Assembly (NCBI GenBank): GCA_003427395.1
Contig: BFEA01000230.1
Span: forward strand, 284,879-326,454
Direction: 5' to 3'
DNA from: Chara braunii
Lineage: Eukaryota; Streptophyta; Charophyceae; Charales; Characeae
Length of the DNA stretch: 41,576 bases
Shown piece after piece: positions 22,021-32,700 of this stretch. A model generated the notes under the pieces. It had not been told where the DNA came from, made no database searches, and saw only the letters and a program-made list of their open reading frames with translations. Positions within the stretch are counted from its first letter, which is position 1; the number at the start of each line of letters is the position of its first letter. The position numbers and the translations under genes were made by a program.

Positions 22021-22580
22021 GTACCTTGTATACGAATACAATGTACGGGGTACGTTGTATTTGAATACAACGTACGTACGTTATAGAACGAGTTTTATGG
22101 TACAACTTTTCATAAATCTGTAGTACCGCAATTGTTTTTATTTTTATCTCAAATTTGGTTGGGAATTTTCCCAAGACCCTACGGTAAAAGTTGTTTGCAT
22201 TACAATGTTGTACAACATACTTTTTTTTCGGATTTTTTACTGATTTTTTTTAAAAAAAATCAAAATTCTGAAAAAATTGGTAAAACACATTTTCATCCTC
22301 GTTTTTATTTTTTTCTCGAATTTTCTCGTGAATTTCGATAAGACCCTCAGGCAAACGTTGTTTGTATTGCATTGTTGTATAACATTTTTTGTTTTTTGGA
22401 TTTTTTTGATTATTTTTAAAAAATCCCAGTTCCAAAAATTCGAATACAACATACATACGTTGTATTCGAATACAACGTGCGTACGTCATATTCGAACGTA
22501 CGTTCTATTCGGGGAAGAACAAGCAATTTCTGAAAACCCGATTTTCAAAGGTAATTCGAATAGAACATACGTACGTTTTT
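22021..22580. repeat. Cluster of acgtacgt palindromes and dispersed-repeat cores
   Basis: Perfect 12-bp arms gtacgttgtatt and its complement meet at 22050-22075. attcgaatacaac (22438-22450) is mirrored at 22459-22471, and gttgtattcgaatacaac (22459-22476) is itself a perfect palindrome. Further tacgtacgtt copies occur near 22071-22082 and 22569-22577. Two cores of the dispersed family (aagaccctacggtaaaagtt near 22174 and aagaccctcaggcaaacgtt near 22339) lie between the palindromes. Confidence 0.75.
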
Positions 22581-22892
22581 TTTGGGTTAAGAAGGTAGGA
22601 TGTAGCTAGGGATGTAGTGAAGGTTCTAATTACGTACTTTGTTACCTTAGGTCTTTGCTTTAGGGGGGGTAAGGTTGCATGTGGGGTAGCGTAGGATGTC
22701 ATGTCATTATCGACTTTCAGAGGGGTTGAGATAGCCCCCTCTTGGGGGGATTTACAGTGTGGGATAGAGGGGTAGGAAGGGGGTTCCCATAGGGGTCCTA
22801 CTGGGTTTAGACAGTGCTGGGATTGTCCGCTTCTCTTGTCACAAATAGGCCAGAGTAGGTCTGGTTCATGATAGAGGCATGAGGAACAGATG

Positions 22893-22946
22893 ATGGCCTA
22901 GTATCTACCGATGACCGATGTCGGCCTAGTATCTACCGATGACCGA
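22893..22946 (+). repeat. Tandem duplication, period 28
   Basis: ggcctagtatctaccgatga and the next bases ccga occur at 22895-22918 and again at 22923-22946. Confidence 0.85.
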
Positions 22947-23520
22947 CATCAGTGGTGCTCTGGGTGATAAGAACATACAACTATAACAGGCTGGAGGGAT
23001 CTAGTTGATGACCGAGGCTAGGGGACGGATGGTGGTTGACCTACAAATGACGTAGGCTAGGGTACCTCCAGATTCAAAACAACAAACAATATTACTGCAA
23101 AGTGGTTAGATAGGGGCGGTGGTTGTACATCTGTTGTTACTAGGCTTGAACCTCTAAGTCGTAATTAGAAACAACCAGAATAACTGATAACAGCCGTGCT
23201 AGGTGGCTATGCCTGGATTGCTCAGGGGGTGTCATAGGTTAGACCTTGGCTAAGGGGTGCCATTATGGGTCTATGCATGCGTCCTATCTTATGCCTAGCA
23301 CCCCAAGTACCCCCACAACAACGCTCCTTGAACCATACTTCCACCAGGGCTGAGTGGGGTTCCTGCTCATCCCTGGTGCCTATGACTGCTGTCCAGGTCC
23401 TGTCATTCCATCATGATGGTAGAAGGGTGATGGTCCTGAGTGGTAGACACTTGGGATTAGGGTTTTGCCGAGGAGGATTGACGAAAGATGGGTGGGAGGG
23501 AATCTCATAAGGGTAAGCAC
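22947..23520. other. No gene recognised
   Basis: Mixed sequence with only short frames lacking any domain. Confidence 0.4.
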
Positions 23521-23679
23521 CCTAAAATAAAAAAAAGAACAAGAAAAGAAAAGAAAAGAAAAAGAAAAAGAAAAAGGGAGCTCAACATTTTTTTTTTTTT
23601 TTTCCTGTTTTGAAAAAAAAAGGCCCTCCAGAGTCCACCTGGTAGGCCCCAACGGGCCTCTGATGCCTTACCGCGCGCC

Positions 23680-24240
23680 GCGCGCTTGTCGTGACGCCGC
23701 GTGGCGGCACAGTCAACGATCACACGAGCAGGAAGATGCGAAGAACAAGAAGAAGGGAGGGTGGAGGACGATCTTAAGCGTGCCACGTGGCCGCGCATTT
23801 GACAATCAGACCAGGAGGGAGACGAAGACGAAGGAGAAGGAAAAGGAAAAGGAAAAGTGTCAGGAGAAACTAAGGGCTTGAATTAAAGCGCGCACATTGG
23901 TGGCGCGGTTGAAAGTCTGATGAGGAGAAGGAAAAGGAGGAGAAGAAGAAGAAAAGAAGGAAGTGGGGAAGACGAAGGTGGCGGAGGGCGATGTTAAGCG
24001 CGCTGCCTGTCGACGTATGTGATAACCAGACGAGGTGGGTGTGGGAGGGGGGGGAGGGGGAAGGAGAAGAAGAGCAAAGAGGTTTTGGAAGGACTTTAAG
24101 CATGCCATGCGGCGGCGCATACGACAACTAGACAACGAGAAGAAGGTGAGGGGGCAATCTTAGCGCGCCACACGGCGTCGCCTATGATAACCGGACGAGC
24201 AGACCCAGGAGGAGGAGGAGGAGGAGGAGGAGGAGGAGGA
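23680..24240 (+). repeat. Purine-rich minisatellite, about six degenerate units of about 100 bp
   Basis: Each unit has a GC-rich head of the form ttaagcgcgcca-cg-ggcgcgca followed by gacaa-cagacgag and a long GGA/GAA purine linker. Heads lie near 23690, 23773, 23884, 23992, 24092 and 24157. The array ends in (GGA)n at about 24210-24240. Any frame here encodes only Lys/Glu-rich or Ser/Pro-rich low complexity. Confidence 0.65.
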
Positions 24241-24264
24241 GAAGAAGAATAGTGAAAACAGTGA

Positions 24265-24420
24265 CCAACTGCCTTCCGTACACGCTTCGAAAAGGCCAAC
24301 TGCTTTCCGTACACGCTTCATAAGTTCTTCAATTCATAGACGCGCCTACTATACTCAGCTTGCGTATGTGCGGCTATGTATTGAGGAGCGTTTGAAGCAG
24401 CGTGTACGGAAGGCAGTTGG
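24265..24420. repeat. Two direct and one inverted copy of a 24-bp sequence
   Basis: ccaactgccttccgtacacg plus cttc occurs at 24265-24288, a one-base variant follows at 24296-24319, and the reverse complement with a 3-base insertion sits at 24394-24420. The outer pair could be the ends of a small foldback element of about 155 bp. Confidence 0.75.
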
Positions 24421-24608
24421 TCCCTTCTCTTCGCGATTGCTAGCTTCTGGGCGCTGTTTCTACTCCTCGTCGCTGTTTCCACTCCTCTCATCGCCGTTTG
24501 CATTCCTGTCTCTTGTTGGGTGCTTTCCGCGAGATCCCCATCACTCCTTCGAGTTCCCGATCCTGCAAAACTTGTCCCTCGCTGTCTCCTATCTCGGCTA
24601 CTGTTCCG

Positions 24609-24690
24609 CGCGATTCTTGCTTTTTTTTCCCCTCGCGATTCTTGCTTTTTTTTTCCCGCGCGATTCTTGCTTTTTTTTCCCGCGCGATTT
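24609..24690 (+). repeat. Tandem repeat, period 25, about 3.3 copies
   Basis: cgcgattcttgc followed by T8-T9 and ccc starts at 24609, 24634 and 24659, with a partial fourth copy. Confidence 0.85.
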
Positions 24691-24786
24691 CTCATCACTC
24701 TCAAGATAGATGCTAGGTGATGAAAGGTCCCCCGTCTTTCCCGAGAGGGATGTGCTCAATCCCGTACGCTTCTTATTTGGATCCCT

Positions 24787-24810
24787 GTTTTTTTTTTTTT
24801 TTTTTTTTTT
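24787..24810. repeat. Poly(T) run
   Basis: Uninterrupted T run of about 21 bases; cctg occurs on both sides, too short to be called a target duplication. Confidence 0.7.
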
Positions 24811-25289
24811 CCTGTTTCCACATCTGAATCAACCCTCTCACGCTATACAGAAGCTGACTTTTACCGTTACCTTTTCCCCCGTCTTCAGTGCTGGAATGTT
24901 GATCTCCGTGTCTTTGTCCTCCTCCCACCTCTTCTTTCTGTTGTTCTTTCTACTTCCTGTTGTTCGACGTGCACTTTCTTTTCTGTCACTTTTCCGCCTC
25001 TCCTTTTTTTTCTCTCTCCGTTTGCCTGCTTATCTCCCCTGACCAACGCAGTAGAACGATGACAAGCGTGTGTGACTACTTACGCCTGTAGATACAGAGG
25101 ATCAGTATATCTAAGAGGAGGGCAAAGCCGTCGGTCCTTTATTCACAAACTGGTCGGAATGTTGGGTGGTGGTCCCGCAAGGAAGGTGGATCTGGGTAGA
25201 AGCCCCAGGAGGAGTGAGTGCCAGGAGCGCAGCAGCCTGATTAGCCGAAAAGCGTCGGGGAATTTGCGCGATTTCAACTGAGAATTGTA

Positions 25290-25680
25290 CATGCGGAGAA
25301 GTATTGAAATATCTTGTCGATGCGTGTGCGGGAAGCAATCTATGGCCACTGTTTTCATTATTCTTTTTTTTTTCTTTTTTTTTCTTGGCCCCGTTGCACG
25401 TTTCATGCCGAGAACTGAACTTCTTCTTCCTTCTTCGATTCTTCTTCTTTTGCTTTTTCTTCTTCTGCTGTTTTTTCTTGGCCCGTTGCGCGTTTCATGC
25501 TGAGAACTGTACTTTTTCTTCTTCCTTCTTCGATTCTTCTTCTTTTGCTTTTTTTCTTCTGCTTATTTTTCTTGGCCCGTTGCGCGTTTCATGCCGAGAA
25601 CAGACAATGCGGAGAAGTTATGAGAATTTGTCGATGCTCGTACGAGAAGCAGCCTATGGCCACTGTTTTCTCTGTTCTTC
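25290..25680 (+). repeat. Complex tandem duplication with T-rich linkers
   Basis: ttcttggcccgttgc plus gcgtttcatgc and gagaac occurs three times (near 25383, 25466 and 25570). The flanking block gcggagaag through tatggccactgttttc occurs at about 25293-25358 and again at about 25609-25670, so the cluster is nested. Poly(T) of about 28 follows near 25690. Confidence 0.75.
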
Positions 25681-25859
25681 TTCTTCTGCTTTTTTTTTTT
25701 TTTTTTTTTTTTTTTGGCCCCGTTGTCCTCGGTGTCGTTAATCACATTTACCCACCGTTTCCTCCCCCGTCGACCACAGTGTCTTCCTCGTCTCATCACG
25801 GTTGTTTTTGCGTTTTTGTTAGTCTCATCTGTTCTCTAATCAGAACGTCAATTATGGCA

Positions 25860-26620
25860 CACGATGGTGAACGGCGGTAGTGGGTCTAATACTGAAATAG
25901 TTAATTTGCCCAAAGAAGTTCACGGAATTGGGGTAGAACGTTGAATTCCTATATTCCATCGACTATGTTTTTTAGCTAAGCTATTCTATGGCACAAGTAA
26001 AAAGATATTCTTAAGTACGAAACTCTAAGCTTTTCCTCAAAAAAAAAAAAAGAAAAAAAAAAGAAAAAAGAAAAAAAGCTAAGCTTTACGATAAGCTAGG
26101 CGTTTTTGCTATATTGATTGATGCACGCTGCTGCGCGAGATCAGAACATGACAGTCAATGTTATACAAGGCCTTAATTTACTATTTTCGTGAATTGCTGT
26201 TTTTTCTTTTTGTTTGTACTTCTTTCGCTTTGATTTGATATAAGTATTTACTCGGCTTTTTCCCCCTCACGACGTCAGTTTGCAGGCGGTCAAAGGAAAG
26301 AAAAGAGAAAAAACGAGAATGAAAAAAGAGAAGAGAGAATGCGACAATAAGAAAGGAAAAATGACAAAAAAGGAAAAGAAAAAGAGCAAATGGTGTAGGG
26401 CTAGTAACATAACTTAAAAATAACAAATTTCACAAATTCGGCAAATGCAGTAGAATATTATTACTTATTAATTACAGCGCATAGAACCTCATGGACGTGC
26501 TGAAGCAGAAGCGTATTGCGTTGCGCCCTTGCATTTTTGACATTTGATGAACGCCGACTCACGTTTTTTTTGGTGGTTCTTTTTCCTCCCTGTGATTGTG
26601 AGCGAAGCCGCAGCGCGCCC
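25860..26620. other. No gene recognised; A-rich and purine-rich tracts
   Basis: Contains A-runs with interspersed G (about 26039-26078) and a GA-rich tract (26295-26395). No supported gene. Confidence 0.45.
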
Positions 26621-26626
26621 CACCAC

Positions 26627-26707
26627 TCCTATATTTTATTGTTCCCTTCTGGTTCCTATATTTTATTTTTCCCTTCTGGTTCCTATGTTTGATTTTTCCC
26701 TTCTGGT
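26627..26707 (+). repeat. Tandem repeat, period 27, three copies
   Basis: tcctatattttatt and ttcccttctggt repeat at 26627, 26654 and 26681 with three changes, followed by poly(T) at about 26731-26750 and a C run at about 26782-26795. Confidence 0.85.
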
Positions 26708-27283
26708 TTGCTTGTTTTTCTTTCAGTGCTTTTTTTTTTTTTTTTTTTTTGCAACACTCAAACCCCTCTCTCACCGTGCTTCCCCCCCCCCCCCTTTCCT
26801 CTTTTCTCGGAAACAGGGAAACTTCAAGGAAGGTTCATCTTTCTGATCTTTCTGAGCTTCTTCCTTTAACCCGCACTACGTACACCATTTGAATCGCGTA
26901 AAGCTGGGGGAGGACTCGACTAGTGTTCCTAGTGCTTATCTCCGTCTATCTCCGTCCTTTCGCTGACGAGCTCTCGTCGTAGCACCTTTCTCCGTTCTTT
27001 CCATCTAGTTCTTTTTCTTTGTGTTTTTCCCCGCCCCGCCCGCATCGCCTTCTGCCAAGGCTTACGCTGTGTCGTTCAAAAACTTTGCTAGCCATGTCCA
27101 CGGTAGTAGAGTAGGATTTCGGCTCTTGTCTTTGGGTTATAAGGATACCTCTTTGGGGTAAGGAGTACCCCATTTCTGCTCTTTGCGATAACTAGCTGTT
27201 TGCTTTGTGTCGTCGCTCCCTTCCTCTCTGTGGTATGATATGGTGTCACGTCGTCGTCGCCGTCGTCGATATATATGGTACAT

Positions 27284-27291
27284 CGTCTATG

Positions 27292-27354
<63 letters not shown>

Positions 27355-27364
27355 CCGTCTATGG
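27284..27364 (-). mobile_element. 61-base poly(T) flanked by 9-bp direct repeats
   Basis: cgtctatgg at 27284-27292 and again at 27356-27364 bracket G, 61 T residues (27294-27354) and C. On the minus strand this is a poly(A) tail inside a target-site-like duplication, as left by a retroposition event in which only the tail was copied. Expansion of a T run inside a small duplication is the alternative. Confidence 0.5.
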
Positions 27365-27485
27365 TATTACCTCCCGTCGCCCCTACGAAAATGCAGTACT
27401 ACAAGATTGATGTTGTTGCTGTCGTTCAAGAGTTGATTGGTCCTGGGTTTTGCCCAAGGCTGGCGTCTGTGGTCATCCTGTTGAC

Positions 27486-27506
27486 GGTGTGTGTGTGTGT
27501 GTGTGT
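27486..27506. repeat. (GT)n microsatellite
   Basis: About ten gt units. Confidence 0.85.
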
Positions 27507-28208
27507 CGAGTGCGGGCGCAGAGAGGAGGAGAGAGCGAGGTGCTCACCGCGAAGAGGGAGTTGGAGTTGGTCGGTGAGTTGTTTGTGGTGCGACCGGGAG
27601 GGGAGGCGGTCGTGCGTCCGTTCGTTCGGCCCAGCGGACTTTGTATGTGGCCTCTTTTTTTGTTTTGTTCATTTCCTTTTTTATATTTGTTCATTCCCCG
27701 AAGGCTGCCATCGAGTTTCTCCTCCGCCCTCTGATTTCTCATATTTTGCGTTTTTTCCCGGTTTCCTGCTGCGTAGCGCAGCGCAGCGCGGCGTCGTCCC
27801 GGTCTTTTTCTTTCTGGTAATGGGAATGAAACCCACGTTCTCGTCTTCACGCGCGAGCGAAGCAGTGACGGTGGTCTGGGTGGTGTGAACAGTGTTGCGC
27901 CTTATGTTTTCGTCGTCTCTTGCCTCTTCTCTTCCCTTCTCTCTCTCTTTCTCTCTGTCCTTGCTCGTATCTCGCCTCGTCTCTTCTCTTCCTTTCTCTC
28001 TTGTCTCCCTCCTCCTTTTATCTTTTCTCCAACTTCCCTACGGACGGGCGCCCGGGCGGCTTTGGTAATTTTGCTTCACTTCTAACGGGCGGGCGGCTTT
28101 CGTAATTAGCCCTTGTTCTGTTTATCTCCAAAACCTCATCATCGTTCACTGTCTTCCGCTGGCTGTCTTGTCTTTCATTACGTGTGCGTGTGCGCTCTCG
28201 GGTTTGTC

Positions 28209-28263
28209 GCACAGACACGCACACAGAGACAGAGACACAGAGACAGACACGCACACACACACA

Positions 28264-28330
<67 letters not shown>
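28209..28330. repeat. (AC)n/(AG)n compound microsatellite
   Basis: Imperfect acac/agac run to about 28263, then about 34 uninterrupted ag units to 28330. It lies upstream of the EML start and may be part of its promoter or leader. Confidence 0.85.
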
Positions 28331-28332
<2 letters not shown>

Positions 28333-28354
28333 CTTCAGACAGCACAAGAAGAAG

Positions 28355-28607
28355 GTAGGTGAGTGATGTGAAGCGCTTTATCGTCCCCGTGTACGCTTAT
28401 GGCGACTTTGTCGTTCTTTTTTTTTTTGCCGGTGGTAGACGCTTCGTTTCGTTGTTTTTTTTTGTTTTTCTTTGTGTTTTTTTTTTGTTTTCTTTTGTTT
28501 TTTTTTTGTTTTTTTTTGCCGGTGGTGCATGCCTCGTTTCTAATGGGACTTGTGTGTGTCTGATTACTTACTTTGCCTGCGGTGCATCGGATTGATTGTG
28601 GTTTCAG
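28355..28607 (+). other. Possible intron in the EML 5' untranslated region
   Basis: A good donor (gaag then gtaggtgagt at 28355) and a good acceptor (gattgtggtttcag ending at 28607) enclose a T-rich stretch. Between 28608 and the start codon at 28879 there is no ATG, which fits a spliced leader. The T-rich interior has its own duplication: tttttgccggtggt with a cgcttcgtttc/gcctcgtttc continuation occurs at about 28425 and 28513. Unproven without transcript data. Confidence 0.3.
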
Positions 28608-28743
28608 TGGCGACAAAAAAGCTCCGTGGAGGAGAGAAGGCCGCCGAAGCGGAGAACGAAGAAAGGGGCGTCTGTCCTGCGGGGAGCGGAAAGACCGCCT
28701 AGTGAAGGAGTGGAGGCTCAAGCGGTGCTACAAGACAAGGGGG

Positions 28744-28745
<2 letters not shown>

Positions 28746-28804
<59 letters not shown>
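28746..28804. repeat. (GA)n microsatellite in the probable 5' leader
   Basis: Nearly 30 uninterrupted ag units, 75 bases before the EML start codon. GA tracts are common in plant 5' leaders. Confidence 0.8.
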
Positions 28805-28808
<4 letters not shown>

Positions 28809-28878
28809 TTCGCCGTTCTCTTCCCCTCGAGACCGGCGCTCCTTTCTTCTCGCACTTTGAGCTTGAGAGTCTACAATT

Positions 28879-28906
28879 ATGGATTCGGGGCCAACAGATA
28901 GCAGCG
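28879..28906 (+). CDS. EML: EML exon 1
   Basis: ATG at 28879 is the first ATG after 28608. It encodes nine residues plus one base, ending at the donor g|gtaggt. The DSSG motif is completed by the first two bases of exon 2. Confidence 0.8.
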
Positions 28907-29680
28907 GTAGGTCTCTCTTATTTGTTCCCCTACCTCGTTCGTAATTGATTGATTTTTGCCAATTGCTTTACCTTTTCATTTTCACCGCTTTTCTTTTCCC
29001 TCCGTTTGTATTCTTCCAGCATCCAATCTGTTCTTGTTCCTGTTTCGATGCTCGCTTGACTGCGTTTCTCTTTCTCTCTCTATCTCATCAGCTTTGGGCC
29101 TTTGGCATTGTCTGCTCCGTACCTACCCCACTTCCTCCGCTCTCACTTTTTTTCTCCTTTCTTTCACCCTATTCAAGGTGGGGACGTTTGCTGAAGTAAA
29201 TAGTGGTGTCTATTGACCTCTGGTATTGTGCCAACTTGTGTATAGAAGATCTAACGTTGGCGGAGAGAGAAGGGGAGAGATCGGGGGAAGTGAGGTAAGG
29301 AGAAGCATTGTCTTTCTGGTGTATTGATAAAGTAGGGAAGGAAGTATGAAGAGCATAGAGTTCTCACATCGGTAACCGTCTTCCTGTTCATCTCCCTCAT
29401 CGTGAATGCATTCAAGCAAACTTTCGGGTCGGATACAGGCATGATATATGGTGGGTTGTGTTTCTTCTGCGGAGATGAACAGATGGTGTGCTTTTACGCG
29501 ATCAGTAAAGGATTTAGCACCACGAGGTATACAAGCATTTTGTCGGGGACGTGAATGTATACGAGCAATCTTTCTGGACAGATGTAGTCATGATTGAGGA
29601 GAAGAGCTGATGATCAATATATGTTTGACTTTCGCCCGTGGTTGCACCAACGCTACTGTTTCCGGCGAGGGGGGGGGGAG

Positions 29681-29725
<45 letters not shown>

Positions 29726-32700
29726 TCTGCACCAACGCTAATGTTTCCGGCGAAAGGGATGAAGAAGAGTAAAGAAATGTCCGGCGAAGGNNNNNNNNNN
29801 NNNNNNNNNNNNNNNNNNNNNNNNNNNNNNNNNNNNNNNNNNNNNNNNNNNNNNNNNNNNNNNNNNNNNNNNNNNNNNNNNNNNNNNNNNNNNNNNNNNN
29901 NNNNNNNNNNNNNNNNNNNNNNNNNNNNNNNNNNNNNNNNNNNNNNNNNNNNNNNNNNNNNNNNNNNNNNNNNNNNNNNNNNNNNNNNNNNNNNNNNNNN
30001 NNNNNNNNNNNNNNNNNNNNNNNNNNNNNNNNNNNNNNNNNNNNNNNNNNNNNNNNNNNNNNNNNNNNNNNNNNNNNNNNNNNNNNNNNNNNNNNNNNNN
30101 NNNNNNNNNNNNNNNNNNNNNNNNNNNNNNNNNNNNNNNNNNNNNNNNNNNNNNNNNNNNNNNNNNNNNNNNNNNNNNNNNNNNNNNNNNNNNNNNNNNN
30201 NNNNNNNNNNNNNNNNNNNNNNNNNNNNNNNNNNNNNNNNNNNNNNNNNNNNNNNNNNNNNNNNNNNNNNNNNNNNNNNNNNNNNNNNNNNNNNNNNNNN
30301 NNNNNNNNNNNNNNNNNNNNNNNNNNNNNNNNNNNNNNNNNNNNNNNNNNNNNNNNNNNNNNNNNNNNNNNNNNNNNNNNNNNNNNNNNNNNNNNNNNNN
30401 NNNNNNNNNNNNNNNNNNNNNNNNNNNNNNNNNNNNNNNNNNNNNNNNNNNATGATCGAGGCTCAGATTAAAGCAGGGGGAAGAGCAGGGCTGGCGAGGA
30501 GGATTTTGTATAGGTGCACATTCGCACACAGCCTCTACTCGTTTATATGTATAGCTGCCACGTGTTGTCATTTACTATTTTATAGCTGCCACGTGTTGTC
30601 ATTTATTATTTTATAGCTACGCCGTGGTGTTAACGACGGCTTTGAGGGAGCAGGCAATCAATTGCCCCCGTTCTGCGAATCACTAATTGCAAATTGCATT
30701 CGTCAGCGTTCCATGAGGTTCTCTTCTTCGTGTTGCCGGATTAGGCGATTCGTTGTGGTATTCGAAAGCGTGTACTTGGACTACTACGTCGGCGTATACA
30801 CTCCCACGTTCGTACTGTATTTGCTTCTCGTCGATTGAGTATATATATCATTGCCGATCGACTTTCAAGAGTGAATACTTTTCGCTTCTGCCTGTCGTTT
30901 ATTCGTTTTTCTTTTCTTTTTTTTTGGTTATATTTCACTCTTTTTTGTTCTCGTCACCTCTTTCTTTGTAGGGCAATTTCTGACTGTATCCCTTTCCTGC
31001 CTTCGGTTGTGATCGCGGCCGTGCGCTCATTTTTATCGCCGCCTCGGTGGTCTGCGTTTTGTATTCGTGTTTAACCGAGAACACACGTATGTGTATGTTT
31101 TGAGCTATATATTCAATGATCCGTATTCAGAAGCACGTTTACGGTCATTGCTTTCTTCCTTCTTTCTATATCTATGTCGTCTTTCTTTGTTTATTATATC
31201 TATGTCGTCTGTTTGGATTTTTTAAATCCGTATCGTATATGCAGAATCTCTATTCTCCAAAGGATGACATGGTCACCACCTCTGAATGTCGTTGATTGTG
31301 GCTGAATGTCGTTTTCTCTGATCTCTCTGCCTTGCTTCCAAAGGTCTTTTCTCCTTGACCATCGGTGTGTTAGGTGCACCATAAAGTTGAGCGTGACACG
31401 ACGGGTCGGGTTGTATTGGCGACAGCTGTGACTTCGGTCCCGACAGCTATTTGCCGATGTCCCTCGGTCGTATGTCTCTCGGTCGTCCGTCTCTCGCGGT
31501 CGTCCTGTCTCTCTGTCGTTTGCCAATTTTTTGGGTGGGGTTTCGTCCTTTTGATCGTCTCTCTCACGCTCTGCGACCTTCATCGCGTGTTTTTCTTTTT
31601 TTCATGTTTCAAGTGTGTCCTCTACTTTGGAAGCAGTTCTGCTGTCGTCGATTTGTGGAAGATATGCGGATATCTCGGAAAAAGGGTAATCTGTGCAAGC
31701 AACGATGGTTGCTGTCTTGTTCTTTCTCGTGTCAGGATCATCGGGTTTCTTCATCTTTCTTGTGTGTCAGTTTTGTGTTTACATTCTCTTCTCGATCCTT
31801 GTCTCTCTATATCGACGTTTGGGTTCATAATATTACATTATGTTTTCTATCTTTGATTTGTTTTTGTCTCTTTCGTGCCCTACGAGTACTTGGGTTGATT
31901 CTCTCTCTCTTTCTCTCTCTCTCTTTTGCTTGCTCGTTCTTCCCCCTGTCTCTTTTGTCCCCTCCTTTACGTTCTCTTCTCGATCCTTGTCTCTCTATAT
32001 CGACGTTTGGGTTCATAATATTACATTATGTTTTCTATCTTTGATTTGTTTTTGTCGCTTTCGTGCCCTACGAGTACCTGGGTTGATTCTCTCTCTCTCT
32101 CTCTCTCTCTCGTTTTTGCTTGCTCGTTCTTCCCCCTGTCTCTTTTGCCCCCTCTGCCTTTTTCCCCCGTCCTTATCTTCCCCGCCTCTCTTTCTCTCTC
32201 TCTCTCTCTTTTGCTTGCTCGTTCTTCCCCCTGTCTCTTTTGCCCCCTCCTTTGCCTTTNCCCCCCGTCCTTATCTTCCCCGCCTCTTTTTCTCTCTCTC
32301 TCTCTTTCTTTCTTACATTCCGCGCGCGCGCTCTTTGTCTGTCGATTTCCTGTTCGCTGTAGTGATTGCTTTGATTCTTATTACAGTATCTGTTTTCTCG
32401 AATTTGCATCCAGCTTGCTAAGATATTCCTCTCGCCTTCCACCCTCTTTCAAGATTGAATTTACTCTGTTTCGTTTATGCTTGATGTCGAAGTCGGGAAA
32501 GTAAAATTGTTTTTCCTGCGTTGTTTGTGGTTTTGTATGTCTTTTCTCGTCTTTTTTCGCTCTACATTTCTTGCCGGTCACGTTCCATTTCGCAATTGGT
32601 GTTCCTTTCCATCTCCCTGCTTGGCTTGCTGCGCTGCTGACTTGCGCACGCGATTCATGAATCTTGACTACTGCTGTGGGGCTTCGCGCCCGCGGCAATT

